Shown piece after piece: positions 7,445 through 17,265 of a stretch of 64,000 nt of DNA. Position 1 is the stretch's first letter. Each line of letters begins with the position of its first letter. The notes under the pieces were generated by a model. It did no database searches and was not told the DNA's origin. It saw only the letters and a list, made by a program, of their open reading frames with translations. The translations under genes were made by a program, and so were the position numbers. Origin of the DNA: an uncultured Nodularia sp. (GTDB lineage Bacteria > Cyanobacteriota > Cyanobacteriia > Cyanobacteriales > Nostocaceae); assembly GCA_903911355.1 (NCBI GenBank), contig CAIWDD010000002.1, positions 1 to 64,000 of the forward strand, given 5' to 3'.

Positions 7445-9898
7445 TTAACCAGCATTAGCCAAGAGTAACTCTCGCTTTTCTGACCCTTGTATGGTTACAT
7501 GATTGTCGTCGTCAATATCGGCGATCGCTGTAACTCCATCAGTAATTTCGCCAGAAAGCATAGCTTCAGCCAGAGGGTCTTCTAATAAGCGCATAATGGC
7601 TCGGCGTAAGGGTCTAGCGCCATAACTGGGGCTATAGCCTTCTTGGACTACACGCTCTTTAAAGCGGTCTGTGACTTGTAAAGTAATGCCTTTTTCAGTC
7701 AAGCGGGTAGCAACATCCCGGAGCATGATGTCAGCAATTTGCTTGACTTCATCTTTAGCCAGTTGGGTGAAGACGATAATATCATCCAAGCGGTTGAGAA
7801 ATTCAGGACGGAAGTAAGCCTTTAGTTCCTCATTAACTAAGGTACGAATGCGGTTATAGTTAGCATCCTGTTCAGTCTCAAAGTCAAAGCCTAAACCACC
7901 GCCACCTTTTTCAATCACCTTAGAGCCAATGTTGGAAGTGAGAATAATTAGGGTATTCTTGAAGTCCACTTTCCGACCTTTAGCGTCTGTGAGGTGTCCG
8001 TCATCCAAGATTTGCAGCAGCATATTGAATACATCGGGGTGCGCTTTTTCGATTTCGTCGAATAGTAGCACTGAGTAAGGTCTGCGGCGCACGGCTTCTG
8101 TGAGTTGACCGCCTTCGTTGTATCCCACGTAACCTGGAGGTGAGCCGATGAGCTTGGAAACAGTATGACTCTCCATGTATTCGGACATATCTAGGCGAAT
8201 CAAAGATTCTTCCGACCCGAAGAAGTAGGAGGCCAAGGATTTGGCTAACTCTGTTTTACCCACTCCTGTCGGTCCAGAGAAAATAAAACTCGCAATGGGA
8301 CGATGGGGATTTTTTAACCCAACCCTAGCGCGACGAATAGCACGGGATACGGCGGTAACTGCTTGTTCTTGACCAATTAACCGCTCGTGGAGTGTGTCTT
8401 CTAGGTGTAAGAGTAACTCCGACTCCGATTCGGTGAGTTTGTTCACTGGTACGCCCGTCCAAGAGGCGACAATTTGAGCAATGTCTTCCTCATCTACTAC
8501 GGGGGACTTGATAAATTGCTCAGTTTGTGATATGTCGTGCAGTTCGGCTTCCAGTTTGATTTCCTCGTCGCGCAGTTGTGATGCTCTGTCAAAATTTTGC
8601 AGTCTAACTGCTTCCTCTTTGGCTTTGGTGACACCGACTAACTGCTGCTTGAGTTCTTTATTTGTAGAGGTGCGAGAGTGACGCAACCGCACGCGGGAAC
8701 CTGCTTCATCAATCAAGTCAATGGCTTTGTCTGGTAAAAAGCGATCGCTGATGTAACGGTCTGATAACTCAGCGGCGGCCACCACAGCTTGATCAGATAT
8801 ATGTACTTTATGGTGCTGCTCGTAAGCTCCCCGCAAGCCGTAGATAATCTCTATAGTTTCTTGTACTGAGGGTTCCCCTACTAGCACTGATTGGAAACGA
8901 CGCTCTAAGGCTGCATCACGTTCAATATGTTGACGATACTCATTGAGAGTAGTTGCACCAATGCACTGGAGTTCACCCCGTGCTAAGGCGGGTTTGAGGA
9001 TGTTGGCTGCATCTAAGCCGCCTTCTGTACCACCAGCACCAACTAAGGTGTGAACTTCGTCAATTACTAGAATGATATTCCCCGCAGAACGGACTTCTGC
9101 AACAATTTTCTTGATGCGTTCTTCAAAGTCACCCCTAAAACGGGTTCCAGAGACTAAAAGCCCCATATCCAGACTAATTACTTGCTTGTCTAGCAGAATC
9201 TCGGGAGCATCCTGATGGGCGATGCGTTGAGCTAGACCTTCGGCGATCGCCGTTTTACCAACTCCTGGTTCACCGATCAACACAGGATTATTCTTAGTAC
9301 GGCGACCGAGAATTTGGATAGTACGCTCAATTTCTTTTTCTCGACCAACTACGGGGTCAAGCTTACCCTCATGGGCTAATTTAGTCAGGTTTCTGCCAAA
9401 TTCTTCCAAGCTGAGGTTTTGGGAGCGGGGGGAAGTACCGCCTGTGCTAGCGAACACAGTCCCACCTTCGCCCAAACGCCGGATCACTTTTGTGCGGACA
9501 TTTCTCAGATCAACCCCGAGATTTTGTAGGACTTTGGCGGCGACACCTTCCCCAGCCTCCGTTAATCCCAGGAGTAAGTGTTCAGTATTAATGTAGTTAT
9601 GTCCCAGGCTATTGGCTTCTCGAAAGGATTGCTCGAATAAGCTTTTTACCTTGGGGGTAAAAGGAATTTCTGGCGGTACAAAACCAGAACCTCTCCCGAT
9701 AATTTTTTCGACTTCCCGACGTGCTTCCTTGAGAGTCACACCCAATTCGGCTAATACTTTAGCAGCAACCCCAGTCCCTTCTCCCACTAGACCCAGGAGA
9801 ATTTGTTCAGTTCCTACGAAATTGTGCCCCAGGCGACGTGCTTCCTCCTGGGATAACATAATCACTTTAATGGCTTCGGAAGTGAAGTGTTCAAACAT
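7445..9898 (-). CDS. clpC: ATP-dependent Clp protease ATP-binding subunit ClpC (Hsp100)
   Basis: An 817-residue chaperone unfoldase. Two ClpN repeats occupy about residues 3-145 ([20 protein letters not shown] and [20 protein letters not shown]). The first AAA domain has Walker A GEPGVGKT (209-216) and [10 protein letters not shown], then a UVR-type coiled region [20 protein letters not shown] (about 420-440). The second AAA domain has GPTGVGKT (about 545), [12 protein letters not shown] and the C-terminal D2-small domain. This layout and length match cyanobacterial and plastid ClpC, which feeds substrates to ClpP/ClpR in the stroma or cytoplasm. The start [16 protein letters not shown] is the family's usual N-terminus. 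It appears monocistronic. Confidence 0.97.
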   Translation of the reverse strand: MFEHFTSEAIKVIMLSQEEARRLGHNFVGTEQILLGLVGEGTGVAAKVLAELGVTLKEARREVEKIIGRGSGFVPPEIPFTPKVKSLFEQSFREANSLGHNYINTEHLLLGLTEAGEGVAAKVLQNLGVDLRNVRTKVIRRLGEGGTVFASTGGTSPRSQNLSLEEFGRNLTKLAHEGKLDPVVGREKEIERTIQILGRRTKNNPVLIGEPGVGKTAIAEGLAQRIAHQDAPEILLDKQVISLDMGLLVSGTRFRGDFEERIKKIVAEVRSAGNIILVIDEVHTLVGAGGTEGGLDAANILKPALARGELQCIGATTLNEYRQHIERDAALERRFQSVLVGEPSVQETIEIIYGLRGAYEQHHKVHISDQAVVAAAELSDRYISDRFLPDKAIDLIDEAGSRVRLRHSRTSTNKELKQQLVGVTKAKEEAVRLQNFDRASQLRDEEIKLEAELHDISQTEQFIKSPVVDEEDIAQIVASWTGVPVNKLTESESELLLHLEDTLHERLIGQEQAVTAVSRAIRRARVGLKNPHRPIASFIFSGPTGVGKTELAKSLASYFFGSEESLIRLDMSEYMESHTVSKLIGSPPGYVGYNEGGQLTEAVRRRPYSVLLFDEIEKAHPDVFNMLLQILDDGHLTDAKGRKVDFKNTLIILTSNIGSKVIEKGGGGLGFDFETEQDANYNRIRTLVNEELKAYFRPEFLNRLDDIIVFTQLAKDEVKQIADIMLRDVATRLTEKGITLQVTDRFKERVVQEGYSPSYGARPLRRAIMRLLEDPLAEAMLSGEITDGVTAIADIDDDNHVTIQGSEKRELLLANAG

Positions 9899-10131
9899 AA
9901 TGGGTTTTTGCTCCCTTGCTGCTTTGGGCGTTGGGTGAGCTATATATTCACCCGCATTTAAACTTTTTTGTATTTTCTTAAAGATAATGTATCTTTATTT
10001 AAACTTGCATGGCAGTAGTGAGACCCGTATGAGGTGAGGTGTGGTTGCCGTCATGATTAATTATGGGGGAATATAACAACTTTTAACTCTAGAATTGGTA
10101 TCAAGTAGTTACTCCATCAAAGGTATAAATC

Positions 10132-10428
10132 ATGTCGGAATTCCACGGTGAGAAAGAACAACAACATCCCCTCTATAACCGCGATCGCCCCTCTATTAAC
10201 ATTTTACTCGTTCAAGGGGCAACAGACTACAATTTAGCAGAATTAGCCAGATTAAGAATTCGTTATCAAGGCTTTCCCGGGGCGCGAGACATTCAAAAAG
10301 ACCTGGATCAAATCATGCAGCAGTGGGGTTTGACAGAGGCGGAACTTTTTGCTAAAACTCGCCAAATTCATGATTTGGGGGGAATTTATCAAAGTCGCGG
10401 CAAAAAAGCAGAGGAAGATTGGAATTAG
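10132..10428 (+). CDS. DUF3288 family protein
   Basis: A 98-residue cyanobacterial protein with the conserved core TDYNLAELARLRIRYQGFPG, then ARDIQKDLDQIMQQWGLTE, which I recognise as DUF3288. It is soluble and of unknown function. The gene converges on the MCE-domain gene and its last four bases overlap that gene's stop codon (10425-10428). Nothing else in the surroundings indicates a role. Confidence 0.8.
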   Translation: MSEFHGEKEQQHPLYNRDRPSINILLVQGATDYNLAELARLRIRYQGFPGARDIQKDLDQIMQQWGLTEAELFAKTRQIHDLGGIYQSRGKKAEEDWN

Positions 10429-11777
10429 TCCTCTCCATTTCTTTGTTCTCCATACTTCCGCAGCTGCTTTAATAGCTTTTCTGGGGATGATGCGGGAATG
10501 GCTGAATTAACAATGGGTGGGGGAGAAACTTCAAAATTAGGTGTGCTGGCGGCTGTTTTGAGGGAGTCTAAGGTAGTAGCTACTTGAACTTGTTGCTGCA
10601 CCTGTTGTGTAGAAGACACTAACCCGCTTAAACCATTGACTAACCGCAGGAGATTCTGCCGGAAAGCCGGATCACCTGTCAACTCGTCTAAGTCTGATGT
10701 AATTTTTTGGGTATTTTCAAAAGTTACCCGTGCTGAGTCTAAGGTTTGCTGGATGAGCAGAAGGTTCTGAGGGTCATTAAGGTTTCGAGAAGCATCCCGT
10801 AAATTAGCTGAGGCTTCGGCTGCATTTGCCGAAAGGGTTTCTAAGTTTTTGAGTAATTCACCTTGAGCTAATTGATTAACCGCGGGTGATAGGGTATTGA
10901 CTGTAACTAGGAGTTGGTTGCTAGTTTCAGTAATATTATTTAAAGCACCAACTAAAGAACTGCGGTTGCTTGTGACTAGCTCATCGAGGTTATTTAATAA
11001 CCGATTAGCTTGATTAGCTGTCGAACTAAATTCACTTGCCGTCACACCTAATTGATCTACTGTTTTAGTAGCGGATGCAGTCAGTTGATTTGTGGCTTGT
11101 TGTACTGATTTGGCGGTCTCGGAAAATGTACTTATTTGTTCCTCGAAGGTTTTAGTTAATTTTCGCACATCCTCACTTAGGGCTGCGATACTAGTAGCTG
11201 CTGCTGTTGAGCTTTCTAAAAGTTGATTAAGTCTTTGATAAAATTGCGGGTCATTGTATGTAGTGGCTAAGTTGGTTGAGCTACGAATTAGTTCATCAAT
11301 ACTGATACCAATATCACCTGGTAAGCGTGAACCATTACAAATTATTAGGGTCTGATCACAATTATCATCTAGGGGTTTAGCGATCGCCACCCCAGTAGGT
11401 AGAGATTTTGTGGGTGTAATATCAATAATACTTTCACTAATTAACCCGCTCTGATTGGCTTCAATAACCACATCACGGGAAATCATCAAGTCAGCGGGAG
11501 CAATTTCAATTTCTACCTCTACAGCATTTGACCCTGCTTGAACTTGGGAAATATTACCGACTTTCACACCGCGATAACGGACTGGTGCGCCTCTTTGCAT
11601 ACCGCCAGCATTAGCAAATTCCACTATGAATTTATATGAATTTTTCCCGGGTGTGAGTCTATTCAACCAGAGGACAATCATCACAAATGCTCCCAAACCC
11701 ATGAGGATGAGCAACCCTACTGAGCCTTCTCGTAATGTGCGCTTAGACGCAAAGCTGTTAGTTCTGATATCTCGCAT
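10425..11777 (-). CDS. MlaD/MCE-domain substrate-binding component of a lipid ABC transporter
   Basis: A 450-residue protein with one N-terminal membrane anchor (GSVGLLILMGLGAFVMIVLW, about residues 18-37), a single MCE domain (about 45-120: YKFIVEFANAGGMQRGAPVR, VRYRGVKVG) and a long C-terminal helical tail rich in Asn, Ser, Thr and Gln. The layout matches the cyanobacterial MlaD/TGD2 homologues that move lipids between membranes. It lies 17 bases downstream of its ATPase, forming a two-gene unit; the permease (MlaE/TGD1-like) is not in this window and is presumably elsewhere, as commonly seen in cyanobacteria. No outer-membrane tether is visible. Confidence 0.85.
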   Translation of the reverse strand: MRDIRTNSFASKRTLREGSVGLLILMGLGAFVMIVLWLNRLTPGKNSYKFIVEFANAGGMQRGAPVRYRGVKVGNISQVQAGSNAVEVEIEIAPADLMISRDVVIEANQSGLISESIIDITPTKSLPTGVAIAKPLDDNCDQTLIICNGSRLPGDIGISIDELIRSSTNLATTYNDPQFYQRLNQLLESSTAAATSIAALSEDVRKLTKTFEEQISTFSETAKSVQQATNQLTASATKTVDQLGVTASEFSSTANQANRLLNNLDELVTSNRSSLVGALNNITETSNQLLVTVNTLSPAVNQLAQGELLKNLETLSANAAEASANLRDASRNLNDPQNLLLIQQTLDSARVTFENTQKITSDLDELTGDPAFRQNLLRLVNGLSGLVSSTQQVQQQVQVATTLDSLKTAASTPNFEVSPPPIVNSAIPASSPEKLLKQLRKYGEQRNGED

Positions 11778-11794
11778 AATTTTCCTCCATGCAC

Positions 11795-12577
11795 CTACCC
11801 AGCCACCTGAATAGGTCCTTGTACACTCCCACTGATAAATTGTCTAATTAATGGGTTGTCTGTGGTATCTATATCACTCACTGTACCTTGCCACTGCACC
11901 TTACCTTGATAAAGGAATACCAATCTATCAGTTGTACGGCGAATCGTACTATCTTGGTGGGTAACAATCACATAGGTACTACACACACCCTGTGTTAATT
12001 GTAACTGACGAATTAAATCTTCGATGACTGTGGAAGCAATGGGGTCAAGTCCGGCGGTGGGTTCATCGTATAGTAAAACCTGTGGCCCGTCGCTGGGATG
12101 ATCGGGATGAGAAATAATGGCTCGCGCAAAACTGACCCGTTTTCGCATTCCCCCGGATAATTCAGAGGGGTAGAGATGGCCGATTCCCGATAAACCCACC
12201 ATTTCTAATTTTTCCTTAACCAGTTTTTGAATGCGCGATCGCGGTATCTTGGAATGTTGATACAGTAAAAAGCCGACATTTTCATCTACGGTCAAGGAAT
12301 CAAATAAAGCCGCCTGTTGAAACACCATCCCAATACCAATAGGATCAGTACTGTCCTCAATTAACCCATCTCGCCGTACCCCTTGAATGTAAATTTCTCC
12401 GCTATCGGGAGCCATTAATCCCGCAATAATTCTTAAAACCGTTGATTTACCAGTTCCTGAAGGCCCAATAATCCCTACGGCTTCCCCCCGATAAATTGTC
12501 AAATCCACATTATCTAAGACTTTATTGCTACCAAAGGACTTAGAAATACCCTTGAGTTCAATTAATGGTTCATTCAT
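11795..12577 (-). CDS. MlaF/TGD3-like ABC ATPase of lipid transport
   Basis: A 260-residue ABC ATPase with Walker A GPSGTGKST (about residues 38-46), Q-loop FQQAALFDSLTV, signature LSGGMRKRV and Walker B LLYDEPTAGLDP. The LSGGM form of the signature and the AALFDSLTV after the Q-loop are typical of MlaF/Ttg2A/TGD3 rather than of sugar or peptide importers. It immediately precedes the MCE-domain gene on the same strand. Together they would energise transport of phospholipid or galactolipid at the envelope or thylakoid. The start ATG (12577) lies directly before the conserved LIELKGISKSFG. Confidence 0.88.
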   Translation of the reverse strand: MNEPLIELKGISKSFGSNKVLDNVDLTIYRGEAVGIIGPSGTGKSTVLRIIAGLMAPDSGEIYIQGVRRDGLIEDSTDPIGIGMVFQQAALFDSLTVDENVGFLLYQHSKIPRSRIQKLVKEKLEMVGLSGIGHLYPSELSGGMRKRVSFARAIISHPDHPSDGPQVLLYDEPTAGLDPIASTVIEDLIRQLQLTQGVCSTYVIVTHQDSTIRRTTDRLVFLYQGKVQWQGTVSDIDTTDNPLIRQFISGSVQGPIQVAG

Positions 12578-12736
12578 TGGTCACTAATTAGGGGGTAGTT
12601 AGAGAATATAAGTGGAAACTTGGTATTTAATCACTAAACGATAGGCTTGATGTTTATAGAGAGGATACTCTAAAATAGCTGGTAATTGATTTATCAGAGT
12701 GCGCATGGGTATAGCACAGCAGTATATCCGGGAAAT

Positions 12737-12904
12737 TTAAGCCGCACCCTCAAAAACTGCTGGTTCTAAAATAGCCTGTTCTACCCGCAGTAAATATTGA
12801 CGTGGTAGCATAGTATTGTTTTCTACCCCCTGCAGCCAGTTTGATGTCAGAGAATGGCATAAATCTGACAGTAGTTTGATTATTTCTGGAGTAGAGAATG
12901 GGTA
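12737..12904 (-). pseudogene. Possible C-terminal gene remnant
   Basis: An open frame of 55 codons on the minus strand, bounded upstream by TAG at 12905-12907. It encodes PEIIKLLSDLCHSL, then WLQGVENNTMLPRQYLLRVE and a C-terminal AVFEGAA. It has protein-like composition but lacks a start codon before an internal Met, so I read it as the tail of a decayed gene; the parent is not recognised. The rest of 12578-13192 holds a possible short repeat element and otherwise nothing clear. Confidence 0.25.
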
Positions 12905-12972
12905 CTATAACCTATCCATAAGCAATTTACACCAATATTTTACCATTTAGAGTATCATTAATTCCGAACTAT

Positions 12973-13081
12973 ATACAGCGGATTTTATCTAGGTGAGGTA
13001 CACTCTTAGCGGGTAGGATACCCACCCCACAATAGTTTTATAATTAATATTTGTATTTTATCTAGGTAGAACGTGCTGTAT
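12973..13081. repeat. Possible short MITE-like element
   Basis: ATACAGC at 12973-12979 is matched by GCTGTAT at 13075-13081. Inside are two copies of ATTTTATCTAGGT and a hairpin around GGGTAGGATACCC (about 13012-13024). The short ends make this only suggestive. Confidence 0.3.
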
Positions 13082-13192
13082 TGTGTAACTAATATAGCTT
13101 GGTGATTGAGATCAAAGAAATTGAGGATATTTTCCCTTTTGTTCAAGTCCTAATTGTACTAGGTAGTTGTTCTGACAGGACGGGCAGCCATA

Positions 13193-13789
13193 CTAATGTT
13201 GATGAACTTTTTCCAGTAGCCATATGGAAGCAACTGTACCAACAAAATGAGCAGCAATACCATTAATGTTAGCGACTACTATAAACACATCCAGGGCGCG
13301 AATGATTTTGTTAGGGTCAGTAATCGCTACTCCTGGGGGTTGGGATACAGCTTTCGCTACTAGGACACTCACGCTTGTAGTAGCGCCTAAAATGCTCAGG
13401 AGTATTCCCAGTAAACCCACCATTACACCCATGCGGATGGCTCTGGTGGTATCTGCTTTACTGGGGTGGAGAGTGGGGTTAGGATTGTCTAAGCGTCTAC
13501 CTATGCGGGTGTAACGAAAATCCCAAAATATGCTGAATAATAAGAATAAAATTGACGTGACGACCCAGAATACACCAATTCCTAAACCAGGGTTCGGTTG
13601 TTGAGCAAATTCACGCCCAGGAGAAGCAAATAAGAGCAATAAGCCGCAAACTAGGGCTAATGCTAATTGTACCCATAGGGTAATCCACCCTGTGAGGCGA
13701 ATTTGAGTGGCGATTTTATGCTGTCTATTTCTATTGTGGTGCGATGGTGCTAGCGATCGCACTTCTGTATTTGGTTCCATATTTTTCAC
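13193..13789 (-). CDS. DUF3611 family membrane protein
   Basis: A 198-residue protein with four likely membrane segments (about residues 33-54, 70-90, 118-145 and 163-192) and a short charged N-terminus. TGWITLWVQLALALVCGLLL and DNPNPTLHPSKADTTRAIRM correspond to the DUF3611 family, which is conserved in cyanobacteria and plastids but has no assigned function. It is divergent from the tspO gene, about 110 bases away. Start choice is between the ATG at 13787-13789 and a second Met three codons later; both precede the conserved region. Confidence 0.8.
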   Translation of the reverse strand: MKNMEPNTEVRSLAPSHHNRNRQHKIATQIRLTGWITLWVQLALALVCGLLLLFASPGREFAQQPNPGLGIGVFWVVTSILFLLFSIFWDFRYTRIGRRLDNPNPTLHPSKADTTRAIRMGVMVGLLGILLSILGATTSVSVLVAKAVSQPPGVAITDPNKIIRALDVFIVVANINGIAAHFVGTVASIWLLEKVHQH

Positions 13790-13897
13790 CCTACCCCCAT
13801 CCTAGATGATAATTTGCTGCTGTGGTGAATGTAATCATCCAGAGGCAGAATTGCGGTTAATATTTATCAATATTGAATATCCTAAAGGATAAAAGAG

Positions 13898-14371
13898 ATG
13901 ATCAGATCCTGGATGGTTATAGGGGGTGTAGCTTTGTTAATAGCTTTAGGATCTAACTTAATTACACCCAGCGACGTACAATGGTTTAGGCGCTTACGTA
14001 GACCGCGATGGTTAACCTTTGAGAGAGCAATTCCAGTAATTTGGAGTTTAATATTTATTTGTGGTGGTTGGTCAGCTTATATAGTCTGGGAAAGTAATCC
14101 AGGTACGGGACGAACTTGGTTACTCATGGGTTTATACTTACTATTAGAAATTGTCACCATCGCCTATACACCGGTAATGTTTTGGCTGCGTAGTCTGCGG
14201 GTGGGTACGATTATTGGTAGTACAGGTTTTGTCATCTGTCTGATATTGACACTAGCAATTTTACCTGTTTACAGAGTTGCAGCAGTATTATTGATACCCT
14301 ATTTGTTGTGGAGTCCCATTGGTACATATACCACGTGGAAAATGATTAACCTTAATCCTCAAGATGCTTGA
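13898..14371 (+). CDS. tspO: TspO/MBR family tryptophan-rich sensory protein
   Basis: A 157-residue integral membrane protein with five hydrophobic segments and the family signature region PRWLTFERAIPVIWSLIFIC. WSAYIVWE and the Trp-rich C-terminus LLWSPIGTYTTWKM also fit. TspO/MBR proteins bind porphyrins and other tetrapyrroles and modulate stress responses. A close GG-type RBS-like stretch (AAAGGATAAAAGAG) precedes the ATG. The 3' end overlaps the convergent fibrillin gene by 20 bases. It lies in a region with other tetrapyrrole-related genes only at a distance. Confidence 0.88.
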   Translation: MIRSWMVIGGVALLIALGSNLITPSDVQWFRRLRRPRWLTFERAIPVIWSLIFICGGWSAYIVWESNPGTGRTWLLMGLYLLLEIVTIAYTPVMFWLRSLRVGTIIGSTGFVICLILTLAILPVYRVAAVLLIPYLLWSPIGTYTTWKMINLNPQDA

Positions 14372-14993
14372 GAATTCGACTTAGATCCTCAGCCTTACTT
14401 AAAATGAATAAACTACCATCTCCTCCCCGTCCAATGCGGAAACTTTGATCTAAATAAGTAATATCTAAAGTAGGGACTCTCCCTTGAGGATTGTTAGCAG
14501 GAACTACTTTAAACGGGTTAAGTTGGGGAGTATCAAAACCCAAAATCTTCTCAATGGATAGATAGCGTTGATCAAAATCTACGTTGATGCGTTGCTCTGT
14601 TGCTGGTGCAAAACTAGCTGTTACTTTTACATATCCAGAAACTAACCCCAAAGAATGTTTCACAAAAGCTAAGTTAAAAAATCGTTTATTGGTAACATCA
14701 ATTACCTGATAAACTTGACCTAACTGTAATCCTAGGGGGAGGGAATCTAAAGAACGGATTTCTTTAGCTGTGGAGTACAGCAACTTCCACCCCCCATTCA
14801 GCACAGAAGTAGCATTGAGGAGAGGTTGGGGATGGGGATTATAACTTTCTAGTTCCGTAGCTAATTGAGCAATTTCCACAGCTAAGGTTTCACCTAGCTG
14901 TAAATCAGTCAGAGGAGAACTGAGATTACGTTTAGTTTGTATCTCCTCTAGGGAAGTTTGGAGTTTTTGCTGTAATAAAAGTCGATTATTCAA
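14352..14993 (-). CDS. PAP/fibrillin family protein (plastoglobulin-like)
   Basis: A 213-residue protein with the plastid-lipid-associated protein pattern. LNGGWKLLYSTAKEIRS (about residues 66-82) is the conserved lipid-binding entry, followed by QVYQVIDV, RFFNLAF and a C-terminal LDITYLDQSFRIGRGGDGSL. Fibrillins associate with thylakoid and plastoglobule lipid in plants and cyanobacteria and protect photosystems under stress. No signal or membrane helix is seen. Its start overlaps the upstream dipeptidase gene by four bases, so the two are probably one transcript. The 3' end overlaps tspO convergently. Confidence 0.85.
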   Translation of the reverse strand: MNNRLLLQQKLQTSLEEIQTKRNLSSPLTDLQLGETLAVEIAQLATELESYNPHPQPLLNATSVLNGGWKLLYSTAKEIRSLDSLPLGLQLGQVYQVIDVTNKRFFNLAFVKHSLGLVSGYVKVTASFAPATEQRINVDFDQRYLSIEKILGFDTPQLNPFKVVPANNPQGRVPTLDITYLDQSFRIGRGGDGSLFILSKAEDLSRILKHLED

Positions 14994-15706
14994 GGGTTAA
15001 ATATTTTCCGGCCATAACGCGCTGTGAAAGAATTAGCCGGATTACTTTGATTATACAACCAAGCCCACATCTGGTCACCCAAGGAAAAATGCCACCATTC
15101 CCTAGGGTTGCGTTGAAATCCAGCTTTTAACATCACATTATACAATAATTGCCGATGGGCGTGATATGTTGCGGCTTGTGGGTGGTGACTATCAAGATAG
15201 TAGTCGGGGTGCGATCGCTCTGACAACTCATCAATAGGGGAACCCATATCGACTATTTCCCCCCTATCATCCACCAATGTTATATCTATAGCAGCACCCG
15301 TACTGTGGGGAGGGGGAGTTTTTTCATCCCAACTGGGTATCGCCCAAATTTCGTAAACTGACTCCCAAATTGCTTGTAGTTGTGGTGGTGATAACTCAGC
15401 CTCAGTTAATCCCTGCTGTTGTAAAGCTTGAGCAAAACTGTAATCTACCATAAATTGTTGCACAGCCACAGGGCGATAAGCATCAAAAATCTGGATATAC
15501 CAACCGGGATGAATTTCTTGTAAATAATTTTGGGCTTGAATTAAGTTTTTTACCACACTTTCCCGCAAATAATAAGGAGAATATCCCCCATAGGGTGCGC
15601 CCAATTTTTCATAAGGATGGGGAGATTCCACTGCAAATAATTGCAAAGGAATTGCCACAAGTGGTTCACAGCATTCTAATATAGGGACTTGGTGATAAGG
15701 TCTCAT
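14990..15706 (-). CDS. D-alanyl-D-alanine dipeptidase family protein (M15D, VanX-like)
   Basis: A 238-residue zinc peptidase. The substrate-binding Arg lies in IQIFDAYRP, the first zinc ligands in STGAAIDITLVD (with preceding HSTGAAID), and the catalytic Glu/His pair in EWWHFSLGD near the C-terminus. This set is diagnostic of VanX/DdpX enzymes that split D-Ala-D-Ala, recycling peptidoglycan precursors. No vanH/vanA partner is present, so a resistance role is not indicated. It is the first gene of a two-gene unit with the fibrillin gene. No signal peptide is visible, indicating a cytoplasmic enzyme. Confidence 0.87.
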   Translation of the reverse strand: MRPYHQVPILECCEPLVAIPLQLFAVESPHPYEKLGAPYGGYSPYYLRESVVKNLIQAQNYLQEIHPGWYIQIFDAYRPVAVQQFMVDYSFAQALQQQGLTEAELSPPQLQAIWESVYEIWAIPSWDEKTPPPHSTGAAIDITLVDDRGEIVDMGSPIDELSERSHPDYYLDSHHPQAATYHAHRQLLYNVMLKAGFQRNPREWWHFSLGDQMWAWLYNQSNPANSFTARYGRKIFNP

Positions 15707-15804
15707 TGGTTTTCCTAGTCAGTGTCAAAGATTATAACCATCCTAGTATTGTTAGCAGTTACCTGAAGGTAGTTGGGATGCGATCGCTGGCGACAATTGA
15801 TCAA

Positions 15805-15921
15805 TATGGTTTAATATCACAAGGTGATTTAGTAAATAAGTGGATTGTAGTCATCTTTACAGATGCAGGTGTTGCTGTAGTGGCTAAGATAAAAGTCATC
15901 GTTCTAAAATTACTTATCTAA
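15805..15921 (+). pseudogene. Remnant of a Tab2-like gene (C-terminal part)
   Basis: Bases 15805-15888 align without gaps to 23504-23587 inside the intact Tab2 gene of this window at roughly 74% identity by eye. The shared protein pattern is YGLI, then LVNKWIVVIFTDAGV matching LVDRWILATFTDADV, ending in AK. Frame is kept over this stretch, but upstream similarity is lost and the sequence after residue AK diverges. A start at 15706 would give 71 residues, unlike any full Tab2. I read it as a decayed paralogue whose end now overlaps the methyltransferase stop. Confidence 0.6.
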
Positions 15922-17245
15922 CTAATTCCTGAGTCTTTTCTATTTTTACTTGAGAACCAGAAAACATTTTTACCAATACTTGTTCTGCGACAGCCTTAAC
16001 TACATTAATGCTTACTGAATTTCCCAATTGATAGTAAGCTTTATCATCATTGGGATGAACTAAAAAACTATCTGGAAAACCTTGTAAACGTGCTGCTTCA
16101 CGGGGAGTTATTCGTCGGACTCGCTGATTATGATAAACGCCTAATCTATTAGCATCACTAGCAACCAATGTCACAGAAATTTTCCTAGGATCTAAAAATT
16201 TATAAACTTCAAATGAAAAATTACCAGATAAAGGTTTATATTTACCATTAATCAGTTTCAAATATTTCTTAGTAACTAGTGAATTCAAAACATCTGCCAA
16301 ATTAGGATAATCACAGAAACTAGCTATTTGTTCTTGAGTCAGTAGTTTACCGTCTTGTAGATCACCAAATTCTTTGTTGCGTCTTTTTAAGATAAAACGG
16401 TTCATCAATGCAATTTCTTCTACAGTACATTCACCACGCAAACCTAATTCCCAAGAATGAATAGACTTACCTCCTCTATAATCAATTAGCCTTACACCAT
16501 GGAGTCGATTTAAATCATTGTTAAATATCCGTTTCAAGGCATTAGTAAACTCTGGAGAACAGTCATATTTATTGCTAGGATTATCTTCTAAAATATCAGA
16601 CACACTCACAGTTTTTTTTGTTTGATCAAATAAAGATAACTGATTATCATTATAACTATGAGAATCTTTTGGTCCAACATCCGACATCAAATCAAATACA
16701 GGATTAGCATTTAAAATGCCAATTAAATAAATTCGCACTCGATTTTGGGGTAAGCCGAAATTTGCGCTGTTGAGTAAAAAAGCATCAAAGCTGTAACCTC
16801 TTTCTTGTATTTCGTGTTTGATCGTTGCCAAAGTTTTACCTTTTTCATGACTATAAATCCCTCTAACATTTTCAAAAATAAAAGCTTGTGGTTTATATGT
16901 ATCAAGCAATCTAATAATTTCAAAAAAAAGTGTACCTCGTGTGTCGCCAAACCCTTCTTTTTTGCCAGCATAAGAAAATGATTGACAGGGAAACCCGGCT
17001 AATAATATTTCATGTTCTGGTAGTTTATCTATAATTCGGATATCACCTAAAGACTTGTGATTGAAATTTCTTGCATATACCAGTTGAGCATCTGTATTGA
17101 TTTCGCTACTTAAAACACATTCGGTTTCTATATTTAATCCATGAGCAGCTTGTTCAAAGGCTAATCTAATTCCTCCTATCCCTGAAAATAAATCTACGAA
17201 TCTAATTTTTTGCATATTTTTAAAACCTGTGTTATTGAAATTCAC
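15914..17245 (-). CDS. DNA (cytosine-5) methyltransferase, type II
   Basis: A 443-residue C5 methyltransferase with all main motifs: I FVDLFSGIGGIRLAFE (residues 16-31), IV GFPCQSFSYAG (catalytic Cys), VI FENVRG, VIII QNRVRIYLIG, IX REAARLQGFPDSF and X YYQLGNSVSINV. A target-recognition region of roughly 150 residues lies between VIII and IX. AdoMet is the donor; the target is not deducible by eye. A Met eleven codons in (17215) is an alternative start. The upstream neighbour is a restriction-endonuclease-like gene that appears broken, so this enzyme may now be an orphan. Its local AT-richness exceeds the neighbours', consistent with acquisition. Confidence 0.93.
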   Translation of the reverse strand: MNFNNTGFKNMQKIRFVDLFSGIGGIRLAFEQAAHGLNIETECVLSSEINTDAQLVYARNFNHKSLGDIRIIDKLPEHEILLAGFPCQSFSYAGKKEGFGDTRGTLFFEIIRLLDTYKPQAFIFENVRGIYSHEKGKTLATIKHEIQERGYSFDAFLLNSANFGLPQNRVRIYLIGILNANPVFDLMSDVGPKDSHSYNDNQLSLFDQTKKTVSVSDILEDNPSNKYDCSPEFTNALKRIFNNDLNRLHGVRLIDYRGGKSIHSWELGLRGECTVEEIALMNRFILKRRNKEFGDLQDGKLLTQEQIASFCDYPNLADVLNSLVTKKYLKLINGKYKPLSGNFSFEVYKFLDPRKISVTLVASDANRLGVYHNQRVRRITPREAARLQGFPDSFLVHPNDDKAYYQLGNSVSINVVKAVAEQVLVKMFSGSQVKIEKTQELVR

Positions 17246-17265
17246 TACTTGAAACTTAGAGCCAT

